Assembly: GCA_030038475.1 (NCBI GenBank) | Contig: JASHOU010000010.1 | Location: 1-64,000, forward strand | Source: Terriglobales bacterium | GTDB taxonomy: Bacteria; Acidobacteriota; Terriglobia; Terriglobales; Acidobacteriaceae | Length of the DNA stretch: 64,000 nucleotides | Reading direction: 5' to 3' | Shown here: positions 44,015 through 53,349 of the stretch, in pieces | How positions within the stretch are numbered: position 1 is the first letter of the stretch | Layout: every line of letters starts with the position of its first letter | Position numbers and translations under genes: made by a program | Notes under the pieces: generated by a model | What the model saw: the letters and a program-made list of their open reading frames with translations, nothing else | What the model was told of the DNA's origin: nothing | The model's database searches: none

Positions 44015-45304
44015 CTATGGAATCACGTCGAACACTACGCCGTATCCGTGCGTTCCGCCGCCGCTGGCCATGCCGTACAGGTTTCCACCGTACAGAGTCA
44101 GGCTGTCATCGGGCTGCCATCCAGTTGCCTGGTTAAAATCCGCAAGAACCTCGTTTTTGTAGCTGCCCTTGCCCGCCGGGGCCACCAGTTCGTAGACAAC
44201 CCCATCACTGCCTTCGTAGTTATTCAGCGTATTGCCATAAATATTCCCTTCCGCATCGAGTACAACTCCAGCGTAAGGATAGCCTTCAGTTGCCAAGCCG
44301 TCCTTGTTGGTTGGAAAGGAGTAGAGAATCTTCTCCGTGAATTTTCTCTTCTTTTTTCGAACCAGTTCGAAGACCGTTCCTGAGTTCTTTTTGCCGCCGG
44401 CCAGCGTGGTTCCGTAAAGGTTTCCAGCAGCGTCAACCGTCATCGTGCCATGTGGCTCGATGCCATCTTTGGGAGCGCCAGCGAAGGTATGGATCACCGA
44501 CACACCGAACCCGCCCTCACCGTTGGGTACCAGTTCGAAGATACCACCATTGCCGGCATCGCCGCCCCAATTCGTAAAGCCAAAAATATTTCCATCCGCA
44601 TCCATGACCAGCCCGCCTCCGATGTTCTGAGGCCCTCCGTCCAAGTTATCCGTATAAAGCGGTTGCGCTGTCCAAACGCCGTCGGACTGGCTTAGTTCGA
44701 AGACGCCTCCGCTGTAGTATCCATTCTGTTCAGTTGCGCAGGGACAGGCAACTGTGGTGTAGAGATTGCCCGCCGGGTCGCTGATCACACCCGTAGTGGG
44801 ATTGCCTTCACTGCTCGTAAAACTGTACAAGACGGTTTCTGTCCAGCCTGACCCCGACGGACTAAGCTCGAACACGGTGCCCCAATTATTGGCACCGCCG
44901 TCGTAGGTTGTTCCGTAAAGGTTTCCCGCGCTGTCGATTATCAAAGTCGGAGTGTAATATGCGATCGCACCGTCGGTGCAGATGAAGTCCACCTCCACCG
45001 AGCAGAAGTTGTAGATCACCGTCTCGTTGTAGCCGCCGCTGCCGTTCGGCGAGAGCTCAAATACGACCCCATATCCCTTACCTCCGCCGGTGGTTAGGCC
45101 ATAGAAATTTCCTTGGCCGTCGGCGGTAAGACTGCCCGTGCCGGGGTAGGCGCCATCACTGCCGCCGGCGAAATTGTAAAGGTCGTTATAGGTTTGGGCT
45201 TGCGCTGAGCGGGCGCCCGTTAAGAATGCTGTTGTCAACAATAGGGTTAGGGTCAGAACGGCCGCGACCGCATTGGTTTTTGGCCAGAATTTAGCATGAT
45301 GCAT
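44015..45304 (-). CDS. Secreted GloVer-repeat protein
   Basis: A 429-residue exported protein (signal peptide ending ARSAQAQ). About eight repeats of roughly 50 residues follow the pattern G-NLYGTT-GG---GTVFEL-P---G-W-E-VLYSF (for example NLYGTTYDGGANNWGTVFEL), the TIGR03803 'GloVer' motif found in many copies in Acidobacteriota. Most likely a beta-propeller-like surface or secreted protein; ligand unknown. Divergent from the winged-helix/TPR regulator, with a 230-base shared upstream region. Confidence 0.88.
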   Translation of the reverse strand: MHHAKFWPKTNAVAAVLTLTLLLTTAFLTGARSAQAQTYNDLYNFAGGSDGAYPGTGSLTADGQGNFYGLTTGGGKGYGVVFELSPNGSGGYNETVIYNFCSVEVDFICTDGAIAYYTPTLIIDSAGNLYGTTYDGGANNWGTVFELSPSGSGWTETVLYSFTSSEGNPTTGVISDPAGNLYTTVACPCATEQNGYYSGGVFELSQSDGVWTAQPLYTDNLDGGPQNIGGGLVMDADGNIFGFTNWGGDAGNGGIFELVPNGEGGFGVSVIHTFAGAPKDGIEPHGTMTVDAAGNLYGTTLAGGKKNSGTVFELVRKKKRKFTEKILYSFPTNKDGLATEGYPYAGVVLDAEGNIYGNTLNNYEGSDGVVYELVAPAGKGSYKNEVLADFNQATGWQPDDSLTLYGGNLYGMASGGGTHGYGVVFDVIP

Positions 45305-45534
45305 GGTGTTCTCCTCTGAATCTGAACTTGTGATTTTTCAATGTGCCCCACCCCAATTTGAATCGGCTGCGCCATCTACAGAACATTCCTTCCGCAATGC
45401 AGTGGAATGGGATAATATTTCGGGGAAATAGCTTGCAGGCACCCCCGGGTCGCTCCGAGTGCCACGAACACTCTGCCGCAGAACCTGCCTGGAAGTCGTT
45501 AAAAGTTCTCTTTTTTTTCTGAATTCTTCTGAAA

Positions 45535-47517
45535 ATGGGTACTTTCGGCAAGTCCTCGTATCAGTTTGGGGCCTTCCGCCTAAATCCGGCTGGCCGTGCG
45601 CTTCTACACGGCTCTAAGCGGCTGGACCTCCCTGCTCGCGCCTTCGACACTCTGGTCGTTCTGGTTGAGCAAAAGGGAAATCTTGTCGAAAAAGATCGGC
45701 TGATGCGGACCATTTGGCCGAGCACGGTGGTAGAGGAAAACAATCTCAGCCAGGCCGTGTCCCTTCTGCGCAAGGTATTGCACGACGGGGAGAACGGCAT
45801 GCGGTATATCGAGACCGTTCCCAAACAGGGCTACCGATTTGTCGCCCAGGTTCGCGAACTGGAAACTTGGCCAGACCCGACGGGTGAACATGAGCCAGAC
45901 GACTATACGGAGGGCAATGCGTTCGCCGCCGAGATCAGTTTGTCGACTGGCAGCGGAAATGGCAGTGGAAGGACGCCGACCGATGGCTTGGATGTTCCGC
46001 CCGATCTCGCAGGTCTTCGCAGCCCGTTGCCCGTTCCGAAATCGCGCTGGGCCTTGGGCGGATTGGCTGTTCTCGTGATCCTCGCGCTCCTCGTGGCGGG
46101 AATGCAGCTTGCCAACTGGCGTGCTCGCCAGCGCAACCACGCTAATTTAGAAACCATCCGGTCCATTGCCGTCTTGCCTCTCCAGAATTTCTCCAATGAT
46201 CCTGAGCAGGAGTATTTTGCCGACGGCATGACCGACGAGCTCATCACCGACCTCGCCCAGGTCCGCGAGCTGCGTGTGGTTTCGAGAACTTCGGTCATGC
46301 AATATAAATCTGCACACCGGCCGTTGCCCCAGATTGGCCACGACCTCGGTGTTGACGCCGTGATCGAAGGTTCCGTCGTGCGCTCCGGCAATCGCGTCCG
46401 CATTACCGCCCAACTGATTCGCACCGCCACCGACACTCACCTGTGGGCGAAGTCGTACGAAGGAGAAATGAAAGACGTGCTCTCGCTACAGGCATCGGTC
46501 GCCGAGGCCATCACCGACGAAGTGAAACTGAATTTGACCTCTGCCGAGCGCAATCGTCTGCATCGCCCGTCTCCCGTCAACCCCGAAGCCTACGAAGCTT
46601 ATCTGCGGGGCCGGTTTTATTGGAACCGCAGAGACTATCAGGGATTTCAAAGAGCGATTGAATACTTTAATCAAGCGATCGGAAAAGACCCGGACTTTGC
46701 ATTGCCTTACTCCGGCCTCGCCGACTGCTACATCCTGATGGATCTGTATTCACCGGATGCCGGCAAGATAGCCGAGGCCAAGACTGCGGTTCTAAAGGCT
46801 CTCGCCCTGGACGACGACTTGGCCGAGGCGCACACGTCGCTGGGCGCCGTCAAGATCTTTCTCGACTGGGACTGGACCGGCGCGGAGAGTGAATTCCGGC
46901 GCGCAATCGAGCTGAACCCCAACTATGCTCCCGCTCACCACTGGTACGGCAACATCCTGCTGGGACCTTTGGGCCGTCACGAAGAAGCCATGGCCGAGCT
47001 CAAGCGCGCACAAATCCTCGATCCGCTCTCTCTCATCATCAACGCGGATATCGGTAATGCCGACTACTTTGCCCGCCACTACGATGCCGCCTTCCGGCAA
47101 TATCAAAAGGTGCTGGCCATGGATCCCAACTTCATTCCAGTTCATAGCGATCTGGGGCGCTACTACGTACAGATGGGAATGAACGACCAGTCCCTTCAGG
47201 AAGCATTCGCAATCTCGAACCCAGAGCGCACCCAATCCCTTCGCTCCGTCTATGCTCGGGGCGGATTCCGCGGAGTAATGCTGGAAAACGCCCGTACGGG
47301 CGGCACTTTTCACGTTGCGGACGCGCGCCCGTCCTTCTTCGTCGTGGCCGAGTCCTATGCTATTTTGGGCCAGCACAAGCAGGCCTTGGCCGCCCTGGAA
47401 AAGTCGTTCAATGCTCGCGAGCCGGGCCTCATTTATCTCAAAGTCGATCCCGTTTGGGACGGCCTGCGTACAGAACCAGCTTTCCAATCCGTTGAGCACT
47501 GCATGGGGCTGCAATAA
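45535..47517 (+). CDS. Membrane-anchored winged-helix (CadC/ToxR-like) regulator with TPRs
   Basis: A 660-residue protein. An OmpR-type winged helix at residues about 8-105 (YQFGAFRLNPAGRALLHGSK, YIETVPKQGYRFVA) is followed by a linker and one membrane span (about 165-187, ALGGLAVLVILALLVAGMQL). An extracytoplasmic FlgO-like domain (about 205-325, SIAVLPLQNFSNDPEQEYFADGMTDELITDLAQV) precedes TPRs to the C-terminus. This CadC-like layout senses outside the membrane and binds DNA directly. Such genes are abundant in Acidobacteriota. It may regulate the divergent GloVer gene; an inverted CATTCC/GGAATG pair lies in the shared upstream region. Confidence 0.9.
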   Translation: MGTFGKSSYQFGAFRLNPAGRALLHGSKRLDLPARAFDTLVVLVEQKGNLVEKDRLMRTIWPSTVVEENNLSQAVSLLRKVLHDGENGMRYIETVPKQGYRFVAQVRELETWPDPTGEHEPDDYTEGNAFAAEISLSTGSGNGSGRTPTDGLDVPPDLAGLRSPLPVPKSRWALGGLAVLVILALLVAGMQLANWRARQRNHANLETIRSIAVLPLQNFSNDPEQEYFADGMTDELITDLAQVRELRVVSRTSVMQYKSAHRPLPQIGHDLGVDAVIEGSVVRSGNRVRITAQLIRTATDTHLWAKSYEGEMKDVLSLQASVAEAITDEVKLNLTSAERNRLHRPSPVNPEAYEAYLRGRFYWNRRDYQGFQRAIEYFNQAIGKDPDFALPYSGLADCYILMDLYSPDAGKIAEAKTAVLKALALDDDLAEAHTSLGAVKIFLDWDWTGAESEFRRAIELNPNYAPAHHWYGNILLGPLGRHEEAMAELKRAQILDPLSLIINADIGNADYFARHYDAAFRQYQKVLAMDPNFIPVHSDLGRYYVQMGMNDQSLQEAFAISNPERTQSLRSVYARGGFRGVMLENARTGGTFHVADARPSFFVVAESYAILGQHKQALAALEKSFNAREPGLIYLKVDPVWDGLRTEPAFQSVEHCMGLQ

Positions 47518-47597
47518 GGGTATGCTGAGATTCATCCCTTGAGACAGATCTGACCGCTGATTCTTCCGATGAGCAATCGGTTACAATCCCTGCGCAC

Positions 47598-48308
47598 ATG
47601 AACCGCGAATATAACAGGCAATATAGCCACGAATTAGGCCGCGACATGGAGTCGCTCGTCTTTGGGCACGCCGGCCAGCCCATCCTAGTTTTTCCGAGTT
47701 CCATGGGACGTTTTTTTGAGTATGAAGATGCAGGAATGATCCGCGCGTTGGCGGGAAAACTTGAAGCCGGGTCGATTCAGGTTTTTTGCCCGGACAGCGT
47801 CGACGGCGAGAGTTGGTATAACAAAGGCGTGCATCCCGGAGCGCGCATCTGGCGGCATGTGCAGTACGAGCGCTATGTCGTTAACGAATTCCTGCCGTAT
47901 TTGAAGTGGAAGAACTGGGCGCCGCAGATCGCAGTCACCGGCTGCAGCTTTGGCGGCTACCACGCATTGAATTTTTCGATGCGGCATCCCGATGTGGTTT
48001 CTGCCTGCGTTACCATGAGCGGCTCATTCGATATCAAGAGCTTTCTCGACGGCTACTATGACGACAACGTCTATTTCAACAATCCGCCAGATTATCTATC
48101 GAACATGGGCGATGAATGGTTTTTGAGCCGCATTCGGCAGATGAAAATCGTGCTGGGGTCGGCGGATTGGGATATGTGCCTCGATGCCAATGTAAAAATG
48201 TCACAGCTTCTGCATAGCAAGGGAATTCCGCACTGGCGGGATATTTATGGCGATAACAGCAAGCATGACTGGCCGCTGTGGCAGCGCATGGCGGATAAGT
48301 ATTTTTGA
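47598..48308 (+). CDS. Alpha/beta-hydrolase esterase of an amidoligase cluster
   Basis: A 236-residue cytoplasmic esterase-like hydrolase. The nucleophile elbow is GCSFGGYHA, and the closing His is in DNSKHDWPLW. PILVFPSSMGRFFEYED supplies the oxyanion region. It opens a six-gene plus-strand run with an ABM monooxygenase, two ATP-grasp-type ligases, a GCS2-type ligase and an M29 peptidase. It might release or transfer an acyl or peptidyl product. The substrate is unknown. Confidence 0.85.
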   Translation: MNREYNRQYSHELGRDMESLVFGHAGQPILVFPSSMGRFFEYEDAGMIRALAGKLEAGSIQVFCPDSVDGESWYNKGVHPGARIWRHVQYERYVVNEFLPYLKWKNWAPQIAVTGCSFGGYHALNFSMRHPDVVSACVTMSGSFDIKSFLDGYYDDNVYFNNPPDYLSNMGDEWFLSRIRQMKIVLGSADWDMCLDANVKMSQLLHSKGIPHWRDIYGDNSKHDWPLWQRMADKYF

Positions 48309-48332
48309 TGCGGCAACCGCAAGGAGTAACAC

Positions 48333-48692
48333 ATGACCAAAAGCACCGTTTGCTTCGTCGTTGCTCTCAAGATCAATCCGGGAAAGCTCAATGCCTTCCA
48401 GGGCATCGCGCAATCGATGATCTCTGCCAGCAAGAAGGAGCCGGGAACCCTTGGCTACGATTGGTACTTCAGCGCCGATCGCGATCGTTGCCGAGTGCTT
48501 GAAACCTATTCGAACCAGGATGCTGTGCTCACCCACCTCAACGGCCCTGCAGTACAGGAGGGCGTGCCGAGAATCCTGGAAGTGGCAACCGTGACCGGCT
48601 TCGAAGTCTACGGCGACCCCGGAGAAACGGCGGCAAAGCTTCTCGCGGCATTCGGGGCTGAGACTTTCCGATTCTCGCACGACGTCGATTAA
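48333..48692 (+). CDS. ABM-family (quinol monooxygenase-like) protein
   Basis: A 119-residue antibiotic-biosynthesis-monooxygenase (PF03992) type ferredoxin-like dimer protein. The N-terminal VALKINPGKLNAFQ, the central EPGTLGYDWYFSADRDRCRVLETYSNQDAVLTHL and the C-terminal helix fit the YgiN-like layout. GGAG lies seven bases before ATG, 24 bases after the esterase stop. In this setting it may oxidise or simply bind an intermediate; some family members have no cofactor. Confidence 0.88.
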   Translation: MTKSTVCFVVALKINPGKLNAFQGIAQSMISASKKEPGTLGYDWYFSADRDRCRVLETYSNQDAVLTHLNGPAVQEGVPRILEVATVTGFEVYGDPGETAAKLLAAFGAETFRFSHDVD

Positions 48693-48708
48693 TCAAGGGA
48701 GAATCACA

Positions 48709-49653
48709 GTGAAAAAAATCGCAATTCTTTTTGGCATGGAGAATACATTTCCCCCAGCGCTGGTGGAGAAGGTCAATTCGATGAAGCTGAATGGCGTCAC
48801 CGCCGAATTTGTGAAAATTGGCGGCGTCCGCATGGATGAGCCGAAGAAATATGACGTCATCATCGACCGGATTTCGCAGGATATCCCTTTCTATCGCGCG
48901 TATTTGAAGAACGCGATGCTGCACGGAACGACCATCATCAATAATCCGTTCTGGTGGACAGCCGACGACAAATTTTTCAACTATGCGCTGGCGCACAAAC
49001 TGGGCGTCGCGATTCCTCCAACCGTGATTTTGCCCCATCATGAGCATCCGCCGGATACGACCGATAAGTCGATGCGCAATCTGATCTATCCGCTGAACTG
49101 GGAGGAGATATTCGCCTACGTCGGTTTTCCCGCGTTCTTGAAACCTTATTCCGGCGGCGGCTGGAAGCATGTGTACAAGGTGCACTCTACGGAGGAATTC
49201 TTTCACAACTACAACCGCACGGGCGATCTTTGCATGACGCTGCAGCACGGCGTCGAGTTTGAGGATTATTACCGTTGTTATGTGGTGGGACAGGAGAAAG
49301 TGCACATCATGAAGTACGATCCAAAAGCGCCGCATCATGAGCGTTATGTGAAGGGAAATCCGGCGCCGCCGCCGAAATTAAAAGAGAGAATTGAAAAAGA
49401 CGCGCTCACCCTCTGCCGCGCCCTTGGCTACGACCTGAACACGGTCGAATTCGCCGTGGAGGGTGGAGTGCCCTACGCCATCGACTTCATGAATCCGGCT
49501 CCAGATGCGGAAGTTACCTCGGTGGGCCAACAAAACTTCGACTGGATCGTGGACGCCGTCGCCGAATTGACCGTCGAAAAAGCGCTCAGCGGCAAGAAGC
49601 CAATCGAGGAATTGCGCTGGGCGTCCTTCTTGAATGGACCGAACCCTGAATAA
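48709..49653 (+). CDS. ATP-grasp ligase (RimK/Ddl-like)
   Basis: A 314-residue protein; GTG start with GGGAG upstream, 16 bases after the ABM gene. The N-terminal Rossmann-like half (KKIAILFGMENTFPPALVEK) leads to an ATP-grasp fold: FPAFLKPYSGGGWKHVYKV (ATP-binding Lys and Gly loop), CMTLQHGVEFEDYYRCYVVG, and the metal-binding YAIDFMNPAPDAE. It should form an amide or peptide bond through an acyl phosphate. Not a standard biosynthetic Ddl, GshB or RimK. Substrates unknown. Confidence 0.85.
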   Translation: MKKIAILFGMENTFPPALVEKVNSMKLNGVTAEFVKIGGVRMDEPKKYDVIIDRISQDIPFYRAYLKNAMLHGTTIINNPFWWTADDKFFNYALAHKLGVAIPPTVILPHHEHPPDTTDKSMRNLIYPLNWEEIFAYVGFPAFLKPYSGGGWKHVYKVHSTEEFFHNYNRTGDLCMTLQHGVEFEDYYRCYVVGQEKVHIMKYDPKAPHHERYVKGNPAPPPKLKERIEKDALTLCRALGYDLNTVEFAVEGGVPYAIDFMNPAPDAEVTSVGQQNFDWIVDAVAELTVEKALSGKKPIEELRWASFLNGPNPE

Positions 49654-49821
49654 CGTGCCGTTAGCGGCCCGGAAACAAGCTTAAGGCGTGGTACCGACCC
49701 CGGACTATTCTGTCGACTAATTGATGCTATTAGTCTTTCTTGTGACCCGCGTCAAACCTGACGTTGATATACTAGAAAGACTTTCTGCCAGAGTCCTGCG
49801 CTGGCAGTTGCGGATGCCGCC

Positions 49822-50967
49822 ATGAAACCTTCTTTCACGCTCGGAATTGAAGAGGAATACCAGATTGTCGATCCCGAAACGCGGGACCTGCGATCGCATA
49901 TTCATACCGAGATCATCGAAAAGGGAAGGCTGCTGCTGCAGGAGCGCGTCAAGACCGAGATGCACCAATCCGTGGTGGAAGTAGGCACTTCGGTTTGCGC
50001 GAATATCAAGGCAGCGCGGGAAGAACTCAAGAATCTTCGCCACCAGATGATCCGCCTCGCGCGCGAAAACGGACTGCGTTTGGCGTCGGCGGCCACCCAT
50101 CCCTTTGGCGATTGGCGAGTGCAGGAGGTCACGCCGGGCGAACGCTACAAGAATATCGTGGAAGATATGCAACTGGTGGCGCGCGCCAATCTGATTTTCG
50201 GGCTGCACGTGCACGTCGGCATCGAGGATCGCGAGACCTTGATTCAGATGATGAATCATGCCCGCTATTTCGTGCCGCATCTGCTGGCCATATCCACCAA
50301 CTCGCCTTTCTGGCTGGGCATGGACACGGGACTGAAATCGTATCGCTGCAAGGTCTTCGACAAGTTTCCGCGTACGAATTTGCCGGATTATTTTCCCAGC
50401 TGGGGCGAGTATGACAATTACGTCAAGCTGCTGGTGAAGACCAACTCCATCGATAACGCCAAGAAGATTTGGTGGGACATGCGTCCGCACCCGTTCTTCA
50501 ACACGCTGGAGTTCCGCGTCTGCGATCTGCCCATGCGGCTTGACGAAACCGTCGCGCTGGCGGCTCTGATTCAGGCAACAGTAGCGAAGCTTTACAAGCT
50601 GCACTCGCAAAATCAGGGATTCCGCCTGTATCGTAAGTCGCTCTTGATGGAAAACAAGTGGCGCGCGGCGCGTTATGGGATCGATGGGAAGCTGATCGAC
50701 TTCGGCAAGCAGATGGAGGTTCCGGAGCGCGATTTGATCGAAGAGTATCTGCAGTTTGTCGATGAGGTACTCGATGAACTGGATTGCCGGGCGGAAGTGG
50801 AGTACATCCGCGAAATTGTGAAAATGGGCACGGGTGCGGACCGACAACTGAACGTGTACCGCAAGACTGGCGACATGAAAGCCGTAGTTGACTACATTAT
50901 TGAGGAGACTGAAGTAGGCGCGAACGAAGACGAGGTGGATACTCTACCCACCGCGCGCGCCGTCTGA
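49822..50967 (+). CDS. GCS2/YbdK-type carboxylate-amine ligase
   Basis: A 381-residue member of the glutamate-cysteine ligase 2 family (YbdK, COG2170). Diagnostic: FTLGIEEEYQIVD, EVGTSVCANIKAAREEL, ASAATHPFGDW, FGLHVHVGIEDRE, and TLEFRVCDLPMRLDE. These glutamine-synthetase-fold enzymes join a carboxylate to an amine with ATP. YbdK itself has only weak glutamate-cysteine ligase activity. It lies eight bases before the M29 gene and is part of the three-ligase cluster. Confidence 0.92.
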   Translation: MKPSFTLGIEEEYQIVDPETRDLRSHIHTEIIEKGRLLLQERVKTEMHQSVVEVGTSVCANIKAAREELKNLRHQMIRLARENGLRLASAATHPFGDWRVQEVTPGERYKNIVEDMQLVARANLIFGLHVHVGIEDRETLIQMMNHARYFVPHLLAISTNSPFWLGMDTGLKSYRCKVFDKFPRTNLPDYFPSWGEYDNYVKLLVKTNSIDNAKKIWWDMRPHPFFNTLEFRVCDLPMRLDETVALAALIQATVAKLYKLHSQNQGFRLYRKSLLMENKWRAARYGIDGKLIDFGKQMEVPERDLIEEYLQFVDEVLDELDCRAEVEYIREIVKMGTGADRQLNVYRKTGDMKAVVDYIIEETEVGANEDEVDTLPTARAV

Positions 50968-50975
50968 TTAGCCTG

Positions 50976-52046
50976 ATGAAGATGAGCTTGATGAAGACCG
51001 ACACGCAATTGAACGCACAATCCAACCGACAACTGAATACCATGACTTTTGATCCCGAACTGACTCCGGGAGCGCAGAACGCGGTGCGCGTGTGCCTGCG
51101 CGTGCAAGCTTCGGAAAAAGTCACCGTCATAACCGATGAAGTCAGTCTGGAGATCGCGGCGGCGATCGTGCACGAACTGGAAGAAGTTGGCTGCCGCTAC
51201 CAGACGTGGGTGCTTGAGGATGTGGCCACGCGTCCACTGGCCGATTTTCCGCGAGTAATTGCCGACGATCTGCAGACGAGCCAGGTCAGCATTTTTGCCG
51301 TGCAAGCTCAGACCAATGAGCTGAAATCGCGCATGCAGATGACCGATATTGTCAACCGGCACAAAATTCGCCACGCGCACATGGTCAACATCAACAAGCG
51401 AATCATGCTCGAAGGCATGCGCGCCGACTTCCAGAAGGTGGACCGCCTCAGCGTGAAGGTCGTTGACCGGGTGCGCAAGGCAAAACAGATTCGCGCCCAA
51501 ACGCCTTCGGGCACGCATCTTGTTGCGGATTTGAATCCGAATTACCGGTGGGTAAAGACCAGCGGCATCATCAGCGCTGAAAAATGGGGAAACCTTCCCG
51601 GCGGCGAAGTGTTCACCACGCCGGGTGAAGTCAATGGAACCTTCGTGATTGACGGCGTTTTGGGCGATTATCTGAGCGCAAAGTTCGGCGATTTAAAGGC
51701 GACTCCACTCACCATTCAGGTGAAAGGCAACCGTCTGATCGAGGCGCATTCGGCGAATAAGCAGTTGAAAGACGATTTCTGGGCTTACACGCATAGAGAC
51801 GAGAACAGCAATCGCGTGGGCGAGTTTGCCATCGGCACGAACATCGAATTGAAAGACGTGATTGGAGAAATCCTGCAGGACGAAAAATATCCCGGCGTGC
51901 ACATCGCCTTCGGAAACCCTTACGGTGCGCACACCGGAGCGGAGTGGTTTTCGTCAACGCACATCGATGTAGTGGGCCGAAAGTTCGATATCTGGGTCGA
52001 TGACGAACAGATTATGCGCGGCGGCCAGTTCTTGATTGAGGCGTAA
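50976..52046 (+). CDS. M29-type aminopeptidase (AmpT-like)
   Basis: About 356 residues. The C-terminal half holds the thermophilic aminopeptidase (M29) metal ligands: NRVGEFAIGTN, GVHIAFGNPYGAHTG and STHIDVVGRKFDIWVDDEQIM. The first 22 residues (KMSLMKTDTQLNAQSN) look dispensable, and ATG 51042 (MTFDPELTPGAQ) is an alternative start. Neither has a good ribosome site. Within the ligase cluster it could trim, recycle or transfer a peptide-like product. Confidence 0.88.
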   Translation: MKMSLMKTDTQLNAQSNRQLNTMTFDPELTPGAQNAVRVCLRVQASEKVTVITDEVSLEIAAAIVHELEEVGCRYQTWVLEDVATRPLADFPRVIADDLQTSQVSIFAVQAQTNELKSRMQMTDIVNRHKIRHAHMVNINKRIMLEGMRADFQKVDRLSVKVVDRVRKAKQIRAQTPSGTHLVADLNPNYRWVKTSGIISAEKWGNLPGGEVFTTPGEVNGTFVIDGVLGDYLSAKFGDLKATPLTIQVKGNRLIEAHSANKQLKDDFWAYTHRDENSNRVGEFAIGTNIELKDVIGEILQDEKYPGVHIAFGNPYGAHTGAEWFSSTHIDVVGRKFDIWVDDEQIMRGGQFLIEA

Positions 52047-52053
52047 GAACCTT

Positions 52054-52085
52054 TCACCGCCGAGACGCAGAACGCTGAGAAAGCT
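52054..52085. repeat. Extragenic repeat, CCGAGACGCAG word
   Basis: TTCACCGCCGAGACGCAGAACGCTGAGAAAGC between two cluster genes contains GAGACGCAGAACGC/TGAG iterations. It resembles the widespread CGCAGAGACGCAGAGA-type extragenic repeat of soil bacteria. Confidence 0.5.
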
Positions 52086-52136
52086 AAAGCCAGATTTGGC
52101 TTGGACGGGAATAGCCGCGCCTCCACACGGGTTTCT

Positions 52137-53324
52137 ATGATTCCCTCCTATCGGCAAGACTTCAACTCGCACTTCACTCCCGAAAAATACGAGCGCCTGC
52201 GGCGTGAGATGATTTCGCGGTGCGGGATGGAAGTTCCATTCCCGCTATGCGAGACGCCCTGTTTTTTCCCTGAAGCATTGGTTGAGCGCATGGGCGAAGA
52301 CGGCAAAGCGCTCATCCGCCAGCTCGTCGATAACCCCGGCTACCGCGCCCGCTCCGAATCTTCCATCCCTGCCAAATTCCGCGTCCCCAACGAATCGCCG
52401 CATCCCATGTTCATCTGCGTCGATTTCGGCCTGGTGCGCGACTCGGCTGGCGAGTTACAGCCGAAGTTAGTCGAGTTACAGGCCTTTCCTTCCTTGTATG
52501 CCTATCAGCCGGTGCTGGCGCACACTTACATGGATGTGTTTGACCTCGACCCCACGCTTCGTTACTTCCTGAGCGGTCTGGACTCGGCGTCTTACCGGCG
52601 GCTTTTGCAGGATGCGATAGTCGCCGGCCATGATCCGGCAAATGTGGTGCTCATGGAGGTGTATCCGGAAGAGCAGAAAACGCGTCCAGATTTTCTTCTG
52701 ACCGAGAAGCTTCTCGGCATTCGCACCGTTTGCATCACGAAGATTCGCAAAAGCGGCCGTCGTCTTTTTTATGAAGAGAATGGCAATCAGATTCCGATCC
52801 AGCGCATCTACAACCGCGCCATCGTGGATGAACTGGAGCGCAAAGGTGTGGACCTGCCATTTGACTTTCGCGATGATCTCGATGTCGAATGGGCCGGGCA
52901 TCCCAACTGGTATTTCCGCATCAGCAAGTATTCGATTCCGTATCTGAAGCACGCCTCGGTCCCGCGAACCTGGTTTCTCGATCAATTGCCGGAAGTGCCG
53001 GCGGATCTGGAGAACTTCGTGCTTAAGCCGCTGTATTCATTTGCCGGATTGGGCGTGGTGATTGCGCCGTCGCGCGCAGATATTGACGCAATTCCCGCGT
53101 CGAAGCGCAGCGAATACATCTTGCAGGAACGAATGAATTTTACTCCGCTGGTCGAGACTCCTTATGGACTTACCAAAGCCGAGCTACGAATTATGTATGT
53201 CTGGCTCGACAAACTTATTCCTGTCATGACCATCGTGCGCATGGGCCGCGGCCTGATGATGGGCGTCGATCACAACAAGAATATGAAATGGGTAGGTTCA
53301 TCGGCCGCACTGGTGAGCGGCTAG
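52137..53324 (+). CDS. ATP-grasp-like ligase, second of the cluster
   Basis: About 395 residues. ATG 52137 (MIPSYRQDFNSHFTPEKYERL) is preferred over a TTG at 52101. The C-terminal half has ATP-grasp marks: ENFVLKPLYSFAGLGVVIA (Lys and Gly loop), EYILQERMNF, and a late AELRIMYVW with VGSSAALVSG. The N-terminal half (RVPNESPHPMFICVDFGLVRDSAGELQPKLVELQAFPSLYAYQ) carries a substrate-binding region also seen in glutathionylspermidine-synthase-like proteins. Likely amide ligase of unknown substrates, last gene of the plus-strand cluster. Confidence 0.78.
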   Translation: MIPSYRQDFNSHFTPEKYERLRREMISRCGMEVPFPLCETPCFFPEALVERMGEDGKALIRQLVDNPGYRARSESSIPAKFRVPNESPHPMFICVDFGLVRDSAGELQPKLVELQAFPSLYAYQPVLAHTYMDVFDLDPTLRYFLSGLDSASYRRLLQDAIVAGHDPANVVLMEVYPEEQKTRPDFLLTEKLLGIRTVCITKIRKSGRRLFYEENGNQIPIQRIYNRAIVDELERKGVDLPFDFRDDLDVEWAGHPNWYFRISKYSIPYLKHASVPRTWFLDQLPEVPADLENFVLKPLYSFAGLGVVIAPSRADIDAIPASKRSEYILQERMNFTPLVETPYGLTKAELRIMYVWLDKLIPVMTIVRMGRGLMMGVDHNKNMKWVGSSAALVSG

Positions 53325-53349
53325 TCGATCCATTTGTAGTTGCGGTCCC

